Positions 25,858-34,741 of a stretch of DNA of 45,145 nucleotides are shown here, piece after piece (the first letter of the stretch is position 1; each line of letters opens with the position of its first letter). The notes beneath the pieces are model-generated. The model was given only the letters and a program-made list of their open reading frames with translations. It searched no databases and was not told where the DNA came from. Origin of the DNA: Candidatus Poribacteria bacterium. Lineage in GTDB: Bacteria > Poribacteria > WGA-4E > UBA9662. The position numbers and the translations under genes were made by a program. The stretch lies in assembly GCA_002709695.1 (NCBI GenBank), contig PAQF01000025.1, positions 186,272-231,416 of the forward strand, read 5' to 3'.

Positions 25858-27480
25858 CTACCGTTTCAATCCCATAGCCTCGGTTAAAATATTATCCGAA
25901 GTGGTAATTACACGAGCATTAGCTTGAAATCCACGTTCAGTTGTAATCAAGTCCGTAAACTCCTCTGTCAAGTCAACATTCGACATCTCAAGAGCACCAG
26001 CGGTGATTTCTCCCATATTTCGCGTTCCAGCCGTAACAAAAGCAGGAGCACCAGACGAAGGAGAAGTCGTCACCATGGTATCCGACAACACAGTCAAACC
26101 TTCAGCATTAGGAATATCAGCAGCAGCAAGCTGTGCTATAGCTTTGTTAACACCATTAGAAAAAATACCATCAATTAAACCAGTGGCACTGATACTAAAC
26201 GAAACTAAATTCCCCGGCCCAACACCATCTTGCCTTTGAGCAATAGCATTATGGCTATCAGCAAACTGGGTCAAATTGGCAAAATCAAGTTTGACAGCAA
26301 GTTCCCCTGCCCCAGTTTCATTACCTTCAGCATCAATTGGCTGAACGTTAATGTAAGCAATTGCAGGATCAGCTGTCGAAAACGAAGCAGTCTGATTATT
26401 AAACTGGATTAACCCTGTCCTAACTTTATCATCACCATTAGTAACCACCTTGGCATCGGTTATATGCGAATCTTCTATGTTCCATCTCCACGTTCCAGCG
26501 GGATTTACCTGACCATCAGGCCGCACTGCTTCTTTGGTGAAAGTAATTTCAGCGTCGTGGCGTTGTCCCAAACCATCAAAAATACCAATCTCTGTTTTAT
26601 GGAATTTTGAAATATACTCAAGCGAAGCAGTACCAGCTTTAATTTCGTCACCAAATTTAAGCGTAACGAGCTGTCTACCATCTGCATCCGAAAAAGTCAC
26701 AGTGCTATCAACAATTGCTAGTGCTTCACCACCATCTAGGGAAGCCGTAAATGTATCGGCACCTTCCGCTCTTTCAACACGTACCTTGTGAGATCCTGGT
26801 CTCAAATCTCCACCATCCTGCGCCGGTGTGACAGAGCTTAACAACCCCGTACCACCATCAGAAACAACTTCAACTGCCCCAGCTCTCGCATCTAGGTTAG
26901 ACGCAAATTGAACGAACGAAGTTTTTCTTGATATCGAGCGCATAAAAGGGAAGGAAACGGAAGAGATAGCATCCGGATTGGCTGTGTTAACCTCACCTGT
27001 CACAGGATCTGCCTGCCAACCTAGTACTTTATACCCATTTGGTCGATAGACTAAATCACCACTCTGATCAATACCGAAATTCCCATTCCTGGTAAAAGCT
27101 CTAATGGAAGACGCTTTGATAGATCGAGATGATTCTTCCTGAGCTTTTGTTCCTCCAGCAGGAACTTCCAAAACAAAATGGCCTTTCCCACGAAACATCA
27201 AATCAGTCGGCATATCAGTCGTCTGCGCACTACCATTCCTCTGCAACACATCAATAGAGCCAATTTGAGACCCCGTACCTACAGATTGTGGATTGACGCC
27301 CCCTCTATCCCCTTGTGCCGCCACTGCAGCTTTCAAGGTTTGTGAAAATGCCTCACGGAAAACAACACGGGATTTCTTAAAACCAATTGTATTAATATTC
27401 GATAGATTGTGTCCAATAACATTAATCTTAGTTTGGTGGTTCTTCAAACCGCTCAATCCTGCATAAAGTGCACCAATCAT
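25858..27480 (-). CDS. flgE: flagellar hook protein FlgE
   Basis: This 540-residue hook subunit has the N-terminal motif MIGALYAGLSGLKNHQTKIN, then NLSNINTIGFKKSRVVFREA, and a C-terminal helix typical of hook proteins (ALEMSNVDLTEEFTDLITTERGFQANARVI). The central part contains the variable beta domains expected for FlgE. AGGGGG precedes the ATG at a good distance. It lies between flgC and flgF. Length is in the usual upper range for hook proteins. Confidence 0.95.
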   Translation of the reverse strand: MIGALYAGLSGLKNHQTKINVIGHNLSNINTIGFKKSRVVFREAFSQTLKAAVAAQGDRGGVNPQSVGTGSQIGSIDVLQRNGSAQTTDMPTDLMFRGKGHFVLEVPAGGTKAQEESSRSIKASSIRAFTRNGNFGIDQSGDLVYRPNGYKVLGWQADPVTGEVNTANPDAISSVSFPFMRSISRKTSFVQFASNLDARAGAVEVVSDGGTGLLSSVTPAQDGGDLRPGSHKVRVERAEGADTFTASLDGGEALAIVDSTVTFSDADGRQLVTLKFGDEIKAGTASLEYISKFHKTEIGIFDGLGQRHDAEITFTKEAVRPDGQVNPAGTWRWNIEDSHITDAKVVTNGDDKVRTGLIQFNNQTASFSTADPAIAYINVQPIDAEGNETGAGELAVKLDFANLTQFADSHNAIAQRQDGVGPGNLVSFSISATGLIDGIFSNGVNKAIAQLAAADIPNAEGLTVLSDTMVTTSPSSGAPAFVTAGTRNMGEITAGALEMSNVDLTEEFTDLITTERGFQANARVITTSDNILTEAMGLKR

Positions 27481-27504
27481 TTTACCATTTACCCCCTAAA
27501 TTTA

Positions 27505-27915
27505 TTATGAACGTCCAATACGCATAGCATCTCTTGCCATTATTTTTGCTGCATTAATTGCCTGAACATTTGCTTCGTACGACCGGGTAGCTGTAATCAT
27601 GTCCACCATTTCAGTTACTGTATCCACATTAGGCATATGTACGTACCCATTTTCATCAGCATCTGGGTGACCAGGATCAAACTTAAGTTTCAATGGATTC
27701 GATAATGAACGATCCTCCCGAATCCCATTTGGCGGTATGTAAACGCCCTTTAAACCCGGCTTTGCCATGTAAGTTACAAGCATCCTTCGAAATGGCCCTC
27801 CAGATTCGGTACGCGTGGTATTTACATTTGCGATGTTATTCGCAATCACTTCCATCCGTGTCCTTTCTGCCGTTAGGCCAGACGCACTGGAAGCGATTGC
27901 TGCAATGAAACTCAT
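27505..27915 (-). CDS. flgC: flagellar basal-body rod protein FlgC
   Basis: This proximal rod subunit has 136 residues, the normal size. The N-terminal motif SASGLTAERTRMEVIANNIA followed by NVNTT and the family-specific YVHMPNVDTVTEMVDMITAT segment followed by RSYEANVQAINAAK identify FlgC. GGAAGGGG lies upstream of the ATG. FlgC is normally next to FlgB and FliE; neither is near it here, so these would have to be elsewhere in the genome. Confidence 0.95.
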   Translation of the reverse strand: MSFIAAIASSASGLTAERTRMEVIANNIANVNTTRTESGGPFRRMLVTYMAKPGLKGVYIPPNGIREDRSLSNPLKLKFDPGHPDADENGYVHMPNVDTVTEMVDMITATRSYEANVQAINAAKIMARDAMRIGRS

Positions 27916-27930
27916 AAGCCCCTTCCTATA

Positions 27931-28329
27931 CTATACAATTACAGCACTATCAATATTTGTAAAAACATTATCTTTCATGCGACCACTATCAACGACCGTT
28001 ACAACTGTCCGGTTTTTGATACTTACAATCATCGCAAGATCATCCATCAATAACAAAGAGTCAGTTGCTCCCTTCTGCGAAGCCCGATCTATAGCTAACT
28101 CAATCTTGTCTATATCATTCGACGTTAAATTTATTTGGCGGACATCCAAACGCCCTTGAGCATGAGCACTGAATTGCACCCGTTGCCCTTTATCCACCAA
28201 ACGCTGATTAAGCACTCTCTTGAAAGAAACTCTTTCACTTTGTTTCCCTCTGGATACTCTGGATAACGAAGAAGACTTCGCCTGCTCCACCGATTTATGA
28301 GCGTTTACTTCGTTAGTACGAACAACCAT
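27931..28329 (-). CDS. flagellar operon protein of the TIGR02530 type
   Basis: This 132-residue soluble protein has a C-terminal half that matches the small flagellar-operon family TIGR02530: FSAHAQGRLDVRQINLTSND, then AIDRASQKGATDSLLLMDDL and AMIVSIKNRTVVTVVD. It sits directly after flgD, its usual neighbour in Firmicutes and several other phyla. The biochemical role is not established in the family. The N-terminal 50 residues are basic and poorly structured. Confidence 0.85.
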   Translation of the reverse strand: MVVRTNEVNAHKSVEQAKSSSLSRVSRGKQSERVSFKRVLNQRLVDKGQRVQFSAHAQGRLDVRQINLTSNDIDKIELAIDRASQKGATDSLLLMDDLAMIVSIKNRTVVTVVDSGRMKDNVFTNIDSAVIV

Positions 28330-28339
28330 CTAGATAATC

Positions 28340-28798
28340 CTATATTTCCGTTCCCATTGTGTTAGTTAAAGGAGGTTCAGAAACTGTTTTCACTAATGAG
28401 GCATCTATTTCTCGACCACCAACTAACAAGGATATTTGCCCATCTTCTCCCATCCGAATTGAAGAAACAATACCACCAATCAAATCACCATCGTTCCCTC
28501 CACCTAATGGAGCCGCTTCAATATACTTACCTAAGATTGTACTCGCTTGCATTAGAGCTGCCGCTGCAAAATTCTTATTTAGATTCTGCATTTGTTCAAG
28601 CGCACTGAATTCAGCCATCTGCGCTACAAATTGTTGATTATCCATCGGTTCTAGTGGGTTTTGGTGTTGCAACTGTGTTGTCAGCAATTTCAAGAAAGCC
28701 TGCTTATCTAATGAATTCTTTGTTTCCTTGACAGAATACGGATCATCCGTCTTTCCGATCAAGTCTGCAACGTTGAAACCAACTGGATTTATACCCAT
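28340..28798 (-). CDS. flgD: flagellar hook capping protein FlgD
   Basis: FlgD forms the temporary cap on which hook subunits polymerise. The 152-residue form has the conserved N-terminal part ([20 protein letters not shown], then [20 protein letters not shown]) and a short C-terminal region, so it lacks most of the tudor/Ig-like domain of long FlgD proteins. The ATG at 28798, with AGGAG seven bases upstream, is preferred over an in-frame TTG at 28804. It lies 10 bases after the FlgJ-FliK fusion. Confidence 0.93.
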   Translation of the reverse strand: MGINPVGFNVADLIGKTDDPYSVKETKNSLDKQAFLKLLTTQLQHQNPLEPMDNQQFVAQMAEFSALEQMQNLNKNFAAAALMQASTILGKYIEAAPLGGGNDGDLIGGIVSSIRMGEDGQISLLVGGREIDASLVKTVSEPPLTNTMGTEI

Positions 28799-28813
28799 TC
28801 TCAATCTCCTATG

Positions 28814-30787
28814 TTATACCAAATGATCAAACGAAAATGATCGACCTGAAACGCTTTGCACATCTTCCGAACTCTGCTTACCTGCTGCCGTTTGTCGAAT
28901 TGCCTGAGCCATCTGATCCATATCACGATTTGAACCATTCCACCCACCTTGACGATATCCCATATTTTCCTGCCAACCATTAAACTGGTTCGGTTGATGA
29001 GAATTGGATCCATTTTGCGAATCACCACTTCCAGTTGTCACCTGAAAATTGTCAATTTGAATCCCTTGATCAGCCAGCACACTACGAAGTTGGGCGAGAT
29101 TCCCACGAACGACCTCACCAACCATGATATTCCTTACATGAATCCGCGCATTGAGCGAATTGTCTTCAAACAAAAGCCTAATATGAAGCCGACCCAATCT
29201 GGGAGGTTCAAGATCAATAATAGCCTCCTGCATACCTCGAGCCAATTGAGGGCTAATCTTATCAATAATCTGAATCATCACACGATCGGCATTAGCTAAT
29301 TGTAATGTCGCTGAACTATTAAGTCCTTCGGAACTATTCATTAAAGCAGCGAGTTGATTTGTATCCAGATTTTGAATCTGATTCCAACTCAGCGATAAAT
29401 TCTGGACCGAATTTGTGATTGTCCCTGGAGTACTAGCTAGCATTTCAGAGGGCAACTGAATTTGCTGAGAATCCGACGACTGTTGCTGTTGACCATTACT
29501 CTGATTTGGATCCAACTGCATTAAAGCAATCCTAAGCCGTTGTAAAAAAGCAAGGTTTCTCTGATCACTATTATCAACATTTGCTAATAACTCAATTAGT
29601 GCTGATCTACCACCATCTTCTACTTTTGGCTGGGAAATCAAAAAATCGCGAACGGAATCAATTAGAGAAGCTCTAGAACGAACTCGCCTGAGAAGCTCAG
29701 ATTCTCCATTCTCAGAGGAATCGGCATCAATAGAAGGAGTTTGAGCCACATAAAATTGGCGAGAACTCGTCTGGTCCGTATCAACCTGTTGACGGGAAAC
29801 TGAGACATTCTCAATATTTTGTTGACTCAATTCCACATCCGACGATGAATTCTCAGACATAACAGAATACTGATTTAGTACAGCCGAAATAACTTCTTCC
29901 TCGACCGACATCATTTCAACCTCAACGCCTTCGGAATCTGTTGGCACAATTTCCAGCCCCTCTGAAGAAATTTCCACTCCCTCAGTTCCAACTCGATCCG
30001 CATCCGCATTAACAACCACAGACAACCCTGAATCATAATCTACCTGCGAAACAACTGTTGCATCCTCAGATAAACTCTCCAGATTGTCGTCTGTAGGCAT
30101 AACCCCTTCAAACCGAACAGTACCCGTAGCTTCAACATCGATTGCGGTTTCCGCTACATCCAATGTATCAGACACAGAAACAGGCTCGATTTCTCCATCA
30201 GAAATTACTTGGGACAAAGAGGCAAGGGATTCCAAATCAACATCCGAATCCAATGATTTTTCCAACCCACCTCCGGCCAGCCCAGCAACTACAGCCGCTA
30301 AGACCTCTTCTAAATCCGCCACTGCTTGTTGCCCATCAACTTCACCCAACGATACATCAGCATTTTCAGAACTACCCTCGACTGTATCAATATACTGACT
30401 AAGTTGCCGTATCAACATATCAGCTAAACCAAGTTGACCACTTTCTGCCATCCTCAGAGCATACTGTTCATCAAGCATACTGTTAAATATCTTCATTGAA
30501 GTACTGTTGGAACCGAGAAAATCTGTTTGACTAGCTGTATCTCGCATCATAGAAAGTAATTGGGCGGTAAAAATAGCTTCAAACTCCTTCGCTGTCTCCG
30601 TCAGCTTCTCAGCATTAGAGTTCACTGAGGCTCCTGTAATCACCCCTCTCTTGATACCCTCAACTTTAGGATTATTCTGCTTCCCTCCACTAAGAGATGA
30701 CAGCACTTTCTTAGATGCAACACCAGGTGCAGTAGTATCTAGGCTTTCATCTGTTAACTCTTGCAATAAAACAGGAAAAACTTCCAT
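28814..30787 (-). CDS. fusion of FlgJ rod-binding domain and FliK hook-length control domain
   Basis: In this 657-residue protein two flagellar functions are joined. Residues 60-130 are the FlgJ rod-binding domain (TAKEFEAIFTAQLLSMMRDT, LDEQYALRMAESGQLGLADM). Residues 135-400 are an acidic, low-complexity linker. Residues 495-585 are the FliK C-terminal domain (IIDLEPPRLGRLHIRLLFED, then RGNLAQLRSVLADQGIQIDN). A Gln/Asn/Gly-rich tail follows. FlgJ normally caps the growing rod and FliK sets hook length. No muramidase domain is present. The gene lies in the position of flgJ between flgI and flgD, where fliK is also often found before flgD. There is no frameshift or stop between the parts. Confidence 0.85.
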   Translation of the reverse strand: MEVFPVLLQELTDESLDTTAPGVASKKVLSSLSGGKQNNPKVEGIKRGVITGASVNSNAEKLTETAKEFEAIFTAQLLSMMRDTASQTDFLGSNSTSMKIFNSMLDEQYALRMAESGQLGLADMLIRQLSQYIDTVEGSSENADVSLGEVDGQQAVADLEEVLAAVVAGLAGGGLEKSLDSDVDLESLASLSQVISDGEIEPVSVSDTLDVAETAIDVEATGTVRFEGVMPTDDNLESLSEDATVVSQVDYDSGLSVVVNADADRVGTEGVEISSEGLEIVPTDSEGVEVEMMSVEEEVISAVLNQYSVMSENSSSDVELSQQNIENVSVSRQQVDTDQTSSRQFYVAQTPSIDADSSENGESELLRRVRSRASLIDSVRDFLISQPKVEDGGRSALIELLANVDNSDQRNLAFLQRLRIALMQLDPNQSNGQQQQSSDSQQIQLPSEMLASTPGTITNSVQNLSLSWNQIQNLDTNQLAALMNSSEGLNSSATLQLANADRVMIQIIDKISPQLARGMQEAIIDLEPPRLGRLHIRLLFEDNSLNARIHVRNIMVGEVVRGNLAQLRSVLADQGIQIDNFQVTTGSGDSQNGSNSHQPNQFNGWQENMGYRQGGWNGSNRDMDQMAQAIRQTAAGKQSSEDVQSVSGRSFSFDHLV

Positions 30788-30799
30788 TACCCAAACCCT

Positions 30800-31864
30800 T
30801 TACATAATAATTAAAGTTGCATGCAACGCACCTGCTTTTTCCATTAATTTCAAGACTTCGATCAGGTCTTCAGTCTTTGTACCAACAGATTTAAGAGCAG
30901 AAATAACATCACCTAAAGTAGTCCCTGCAGAAGACACCGGAGTAATGTTGATGGTTGTTGGAATCTCATCACCCTGACCATTACCGAGAGAAACAGCAAA
31001 CGGGGAAATTTGAACACCTTCACCAATGACAACCGCCCCAGTTTTAGGGTCAACAACAACAGTAGCTTGTGTATTAGGCTCAATCTTTAATTCACTGAGC
31101 GCCGCAATAAAATTGACCAGCTTGCCACCATGATACGCTTCGGGAACCTCAACCTTAACAGTCCCTGAATCCATTGGTTCAGCTATCCCATTCCAAAAAG
31201 TTTCATTAATTTTTTTAGCAATCAAGCTGGAAGTACTATAGTTAGGGTGATTCAAACGGAGATTTATCGAATCCATATCATCTAGGCTGATCTCCAAATC
31301 ACGCACCACTAAACCACCAGACGAAATTTTCCCATTTGGTGGCAATGTTCCGCCACGAGCCCCCTTTGGCCTAGTAACCACAATTCGCCCCTGAGCCGTT
31401 GCATATACTTTCCCATCTCCAGCTTGCAACCGCGCGAAAAGTAACGTTCCATTGTTCAAATCCTTAGCATCACCCATTGAGGAAACAAACACATCAAGCC
31501 GATCCCCAGTTTTAGCGAAAGGCGGAAGATCAGCCGTCACTATCACTGCCGCAATATTCCTGGCCTGCAACTGATCTGGATCTAGGCGAACACCTTCCAT
31601 CCGACTCAACATATTTGATAATGCTTGCCGGCCTAAAACTAAACGAGTACTATCGCCAGACCCTGGCAAACCAACGACAATCCCCATGCCCAATAGCTGG
31701 TTCGAGTTAATCTCCTGAATTCGGGTCACATCACCCACTTGAACTTCCACAGCAACTGCAGAAGTAACAAGAATGAGAAAGAACAATGACGAAATTCGAA
31801 ACACACTGCGCGTTGATCCCAAATAACGCATTTTCTTTCTTATCACCATGATTTCATTTCCCAT
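30800..31864 (-). CDS. flgI: flagellar P-ring protein FlgI
   Basis: FlgI polymerises around the rod in the peptidoglycan layer. The 354-residue product has a signal peptide (about 14-38) followed by the diagnostic VGDVTRIQEINSNQLLGMGI and VVGLPGSGDS, and later AVIVTADLPPFAKTGDRLDV. Internal ATGs at codons 6 and 12 could also be the start; none has a clear ribosome binding site. Length is normal. It starts about 5 bases after flgH. Confidence 0.96.
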   Translation of the reverse strand: MGNEIMVIRKKMRYLGSTRSVFRISSLFFLILVTSAVAVEVQVGDVTRIQEINSNQLLGMGIVVGLPGSGDSTRLVLGRQALSNMLSRMEGVRLDPDQLQARNIAAVIVTADLPPFAKTGDRLDVFVSSMGDAKDLNNGTLLFARLQAGDGKVYATAQGRIVVTRPKGARGGTLPPNGKISSGGLVVRDLEISLDDMDSINLRLNHPNYSTSSLIAKKINETFWNGIAEPMDSGTVKVEVPEAYHGGKLVNFIAALSELKIEPNTQATVVVDPKTGAVVIGEGVQISPFAVSLGNGQGDEIPTTINITPVSSAGTTLGDVISALKSVGTKTEDLIEVLKLMEKAGALHATLIIM

Positions 31865-31868
31865 TTGG

Positions 31869-32513
31869 TTAAAAAAGCAGACTCAGAAGCGAACCAACAA
31901 AACGAAAGGGAAAAGCAATAATGTCAACAACCTTCCCTCCTTGTCCCTGTTGCTCCGGTGCGCGATACTCAATTCTGGCATTCGCTAATGCCGATGAGAT
32001 AACACTATTATTAGGAGAAATATCTGAAGGGCGAACAATTCCTTCAACCTTAATCTCCGTTTCCTGATCGTCTATCGCAGTATGTTGAGTCCCCGCAACT
32101 CTCATATTACCATTTTCAAACACTTCTACGATAGTAGCTGTTACCGTTGCCACAAAACTTGTTTGACGTGAAGTCGTTTGGGCTCCACCCCGTTTCGTTT
32201 GCCCCGTTAGTGAGGCCGACCCAGCTCCATCTGGTATGGAACCCAAGAACCCAGCTCCTCCCGGCAAATTAGCATTTGCGCTCAAAGCAGAACTGCGATT
32301 TTTAGACGATTGTGCATTCTGGTTAGCTTGCGCATTCTGAACAATCACCACCGTTAGCAGATCGCCAACTTTCCTGCTAATTAAATCGGTGTACAGTTCA
32401 TCAGCAAGTTGCCCTTCTCGATACAAAACTTGTGCATCCAACTCAGTCGTTACAACCAAGCAAGTCAGGACAAAAACAACAACCACAAAAAACCTAGAAA
32501 ACGTACTTAGCAT
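31869..32513 (-). CDS. flgH: flagellar L-ring protein FlgH
   Basis: FlgH forms the ring in the outer membrane. The 214-residue protein contains the family segments RKVGDLLTVVIVQNAQANQN, then FVATVTATIVEVFENGNMRV, EIKVEGIVRPSDISPNNSVI and a C-terminal aromatic end. Most FlgH proteins are lipoproteins with an LxGC lipobox; here the signal peptide has only VLTC and a likely ordinary cleavage after LDA (residue 27). The lipid anchor may therefore be missing. The ribosome binding site is weak. Confidence 0.93.
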   Translation of the reverse strand: MLSTFSRFFVVVVFVLTCLVVTTELDAQVLYREGQLADELYTDLISRKVGDLLTVVIVQNAQANQNAQSSKNRSSALSANANLPGGAGFLGSIPDGAGSASLTGQTKRGGAQTTSRQTSFVATVTATIVEVFENGNMRVAGTQHTAIDDQETEIKVEGIVRPSDISPNNSVISSALANARIEYRAPEQQGQGGKVVDIIAFPFRFVGSLLSLLF

Positions 32514-32546
32514 AAATAATCCGATTTCAAATACCCCAAAAGCTAA

Positions 32547-33560
32547 TCACTGAACAGCAACTTGCACATCACCATTGGGCATCACAACACCAAAAATGAC
32601 TCTCTTGGACAAACGATTCTTTACTGATATTTCCTGGCCAATAAAGCCATCAGCCAAAGCTGTACCAGAGCTTTTCACCCGAACTCCGTTAAAATTCGCA
32701 ACGATTGTCACTAATTTTCCGCTTAAGATTTTCGGAATTCTTTCGACCATATTAGATATTAAGACAGTTCCCTTGGAAACACGGCGGTTTGCACGCATCT
32801 GTTTAAGCTGCGTTTCATGAACAGGGGCAAGTCTCGCTTGGCCTAGAGTTTGAGTGGAGCCCTCAAAATCCTTTAAGTCCAGCGGGTCGCCTCTGGTGAA
32901 GTTCTTTTTTGCAATCAATACTTTAGAAGTTAGTTTCACGCTAAATGGAATCTTAACTGACTTTCGATTAACACCATCAATCGAAATGTCTAAATAGACG
33001 TTAATATCTCCAGCAAGAAATTGAGATCGGAGTCGACGCAAGGAAAAATCAAGCTTACCAGTTGGCAAACTAAGATTTGGCACTGAAGTATCTGCTTCAA
33101 TTTGGTATTCGCCCCCATTAAAGCGTTGTGTCAGTTCTTCTAACAACGCACTTTGGGCAAAACTAATTAGCTCTTGCGCATCGACCGACTGAGACTTCCT
33201 GCTAACAAGCACCTTTGTGCTCTTTGAAATATCAAACGAACTTGGCTCAAGACCAACTTTTCGCAATGCCCTCTTGGCAATCTTCAATGAATTCCCAATA
33301 AAATCAGCATCTATAGTCACAGGAGGACGACCAACAAGAGGTGAGTACTTCAGCCGTAAAGATTGGACAACATCAATCTGGTTTTTAGTAAGCTGTTTAC
33401 CCTCGATTTTATGGGAGATATCTCCCATAAAAATGGATGGACCATCAACCTCTACCACATCAACAAATGTAATTTTAATCGTTTGAGCTGAAGCTACACC
33501 ACAAACAACCAAGAAAACAACCAGCGAAACTACTAAAGACCCACAAACTCTCAAATGCAA
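32547..33560 (-). CDS. flgA: flagellar P-ring assembly chaperone FlgA
   Basis: FlgA is a periplasmic chaperone for FlgI. The 337-residue product has a signal peptide (about 8-25, ending VASAQ) and a C-terminal SAF-type domain (about 225-337; VLIAKKNFTRGDPLDLKDFE, then RRVSKGTVLISNMVERIPKI and VRVKSSGTALADGFIGQEIS). An N-terminal extension of about 200 residues makes it longer than enterobacterial FlgA, as in many other phyla. Two TTG codons (33560 and 33554) are possible starts; AAGGTGGG fits the second better. It lies between flgG and flgH. Confidence 0.9.
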   Translation of the reverse strand: MHLRVCGSLVVSLVVFLVVCGVASAQTIKITFVDVVEVDGPSIFMGDISHKIEGKQLTKNQIDVVQSLRLKYSPLVGRPPVTIDADFIGNSLKIAKRALRKVGLEPSSFDISKSTKVLVSRKSQSVDAQELISFAQSALLEELTQRFNGGEYQIEADTSVPNLSLPTGKLDFSLRRLRSQFLAGDINVYLDISIDGVNRKSVKIPFSVKLTSKVLIAKKNFTRGDPLDLKDFEGSTQTLGQARLAPVHETQLKQMRANRRVSKGTVLISNMVERIPKILSGKLVTIVANFNGVRVKSSGTALADGFIGQEISVKNRLSKRVIFGVVMPNGDVQVAVQ

Positions 33561-33613
33561 CCCACCTTAAAAAGAGTCAAGTTCACTTACATCAAAGAAA
33601 TACCAATCCAAAT

Positions 33614-34390
33614 CTACCTACGAATTTGGTTCGCTGTCGACAACATGTCATCGGAAGCAAGAATTGCACGCGAATTCGCTTCATAGGCACGTTGCGCCGT
33701 AATCAAGCGAACCATCTCTTCAACGACTTCAACATTGGAAATCTCCAGAAACCCAGAAGTAAGCGTTCCAAACTGGTCTTCTGTAGCTTCTCCAGAAGCC
33801 GCGGTTTGGCGGTAGAAGTTTGCACCGAGACTCTGCAAACCTGCAGGGTTAGGAAACCGGAAAATCTGAATCTGCCCGACCTGTTGGGGTTCTTCCTGGC
33901 CATCAGAACGAACGGAAACGGTCCCATCAGGACCAATCGACACATCTGCAGCATCCTCTGGAATATTGATGGAAGGATCAAGGACATGACCATCAGTAGT
34001 AACAATCCGAAACTGATCATCCAACTTAAAAGATCCGTCACGTGTATAAATTAAGTTTTGTTTATCATCAACAACCTTAAAGAAAGAATACGGACTATCA
34101 AGTTTCAAATCGAAAACATTTTTCGTCTCGACAACGTTCCCAAGAGAAAACATCCGTTGTGTTGCTCCTGTCCTTACACCATGCCCCAGTTGTATCCCAA
34201 CAGGAACAATCGTTTGCTGTGTGCTCTGCACACCAGGTGTTCGAAGCGTCTGATACAACAGATCCTGAAATTCAACCCGCGCTTTCTTGAAACCTGTCGT
34301 ATTAACATTAGCTAAGTTATTAGCAATCGTATCAACATTGAATTGTTGAGCTCGCATGCCAGTTGCAGACGTAAACAATGCGTTAATCAT
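33614..34390 (-). CDS. flgG: flagellar distal rod protein FlgG
   Basis: The 258-residue distal rod subunit shows the conserved N-terminus MINALFTSATGMRAQQFNVD followed by TIANNLANVNTTGFKKARVE, the FlgG-specific QDLLYQTLRTPG segment, and the C-terminal FLEISNVEVVEEMVRLITAQ followed by RAYEANSRAI. AAGGA lies just before the ATG. It is the first gene of the long flagellar/envelope block. Confidence 0.96.
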   Translation of the reverse strand: MINALFTSATGMRAQQFNVDTIANNLANVNTTGFKKARVEFQDLLYQTLRTPGVQSTQQTIVPVGIQLGHGVRTGATQRMFSLGNVVETKNVFDLKLDSPYSFFKVVDDKQNLIYTRDGSFKLDDQFRIVTTDGHVLDPSINIPEDAADVSIGPDGTVSVRSDGQEEPQQVGQIQIFRFPNPAGLQSLGANFYRQTAASGEATEDQFGTLTSGFLEISNVEVVEEMVRLITAQRAYEANSRAILASDDMLSTANQIRR

Positions 34391-34539
34391 AGATTTCCTT
34401 CTCTATTCCTGATTTATAAAGGCGCCTAACAGACAAAAACCCATAAAGACACACGATCAGGTTTCTAAAATATAAATTATTTGGGAACACTATAAAATTC
34501 AGGTACCAACAACAACCTGATAAAGGAGGGAACTAGTAA

Positions 34540-34707
34540 ATGGAGGAACAACAATGCATCCACACAAAACCCAAGCGACGATGCAATAACAGCTATTTCA
34601 ATCGTTCAACAGCCGTCGGCCTCTGCGAAGCAGTCCAGCCAAAAAAATCAAGTAACAACTACAGTTCCCTTTGTCGACTCCCCAACAGAGCCACGATGCT
34701 AGATTAG
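34540..34707 (+). CDS. possible small basic protein, unrecognised
   Basis: This 55-codon frame starts MEEQQCIHTKPKRRCNNSYF. It has an unusually good Shine-Dalgarno (AAAGGAGGG, ending nine bases before the ATG) and ends in a palindrome (ATGCTA-GAT-TAGCAT) that contains its TAG stop. Five cysteines are spread along it. It lies divergent from flgG. No family is recognised and it may be chance. Confidence 0.2.
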   Translation: MEEQQCIHTKPKRRCNNSYFNRSTAVGLCEAVQPKKSSNNYSSLCRLPNRATMLD

Positions 34708-34741
34708 CATACAGTTTTTTCTTTGTCAACCAAAAAAACTG
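34696..34741. repeat. two adjacent inverted repeats downstream of sdhB
   Basis: The first is ATGCTA-GAT-TAGCAT (34696-34710). The second has 9-bp perfect arms, CAGTTTTTT (34712-34720) and AAAAAACTG (34733-34741), around a 12-base loop. Together they could slow or stop transcription arriving from either side, but neither is a standard GC-stem plus T-run terminator. Confidence 0.45.

Noticed and set aside
34712-34741. standard terminator for sdhB
   Set aside because: The stem is almost all A-T and no T-run follows it on the minus strand, so it is kept only as an inverted repeat.
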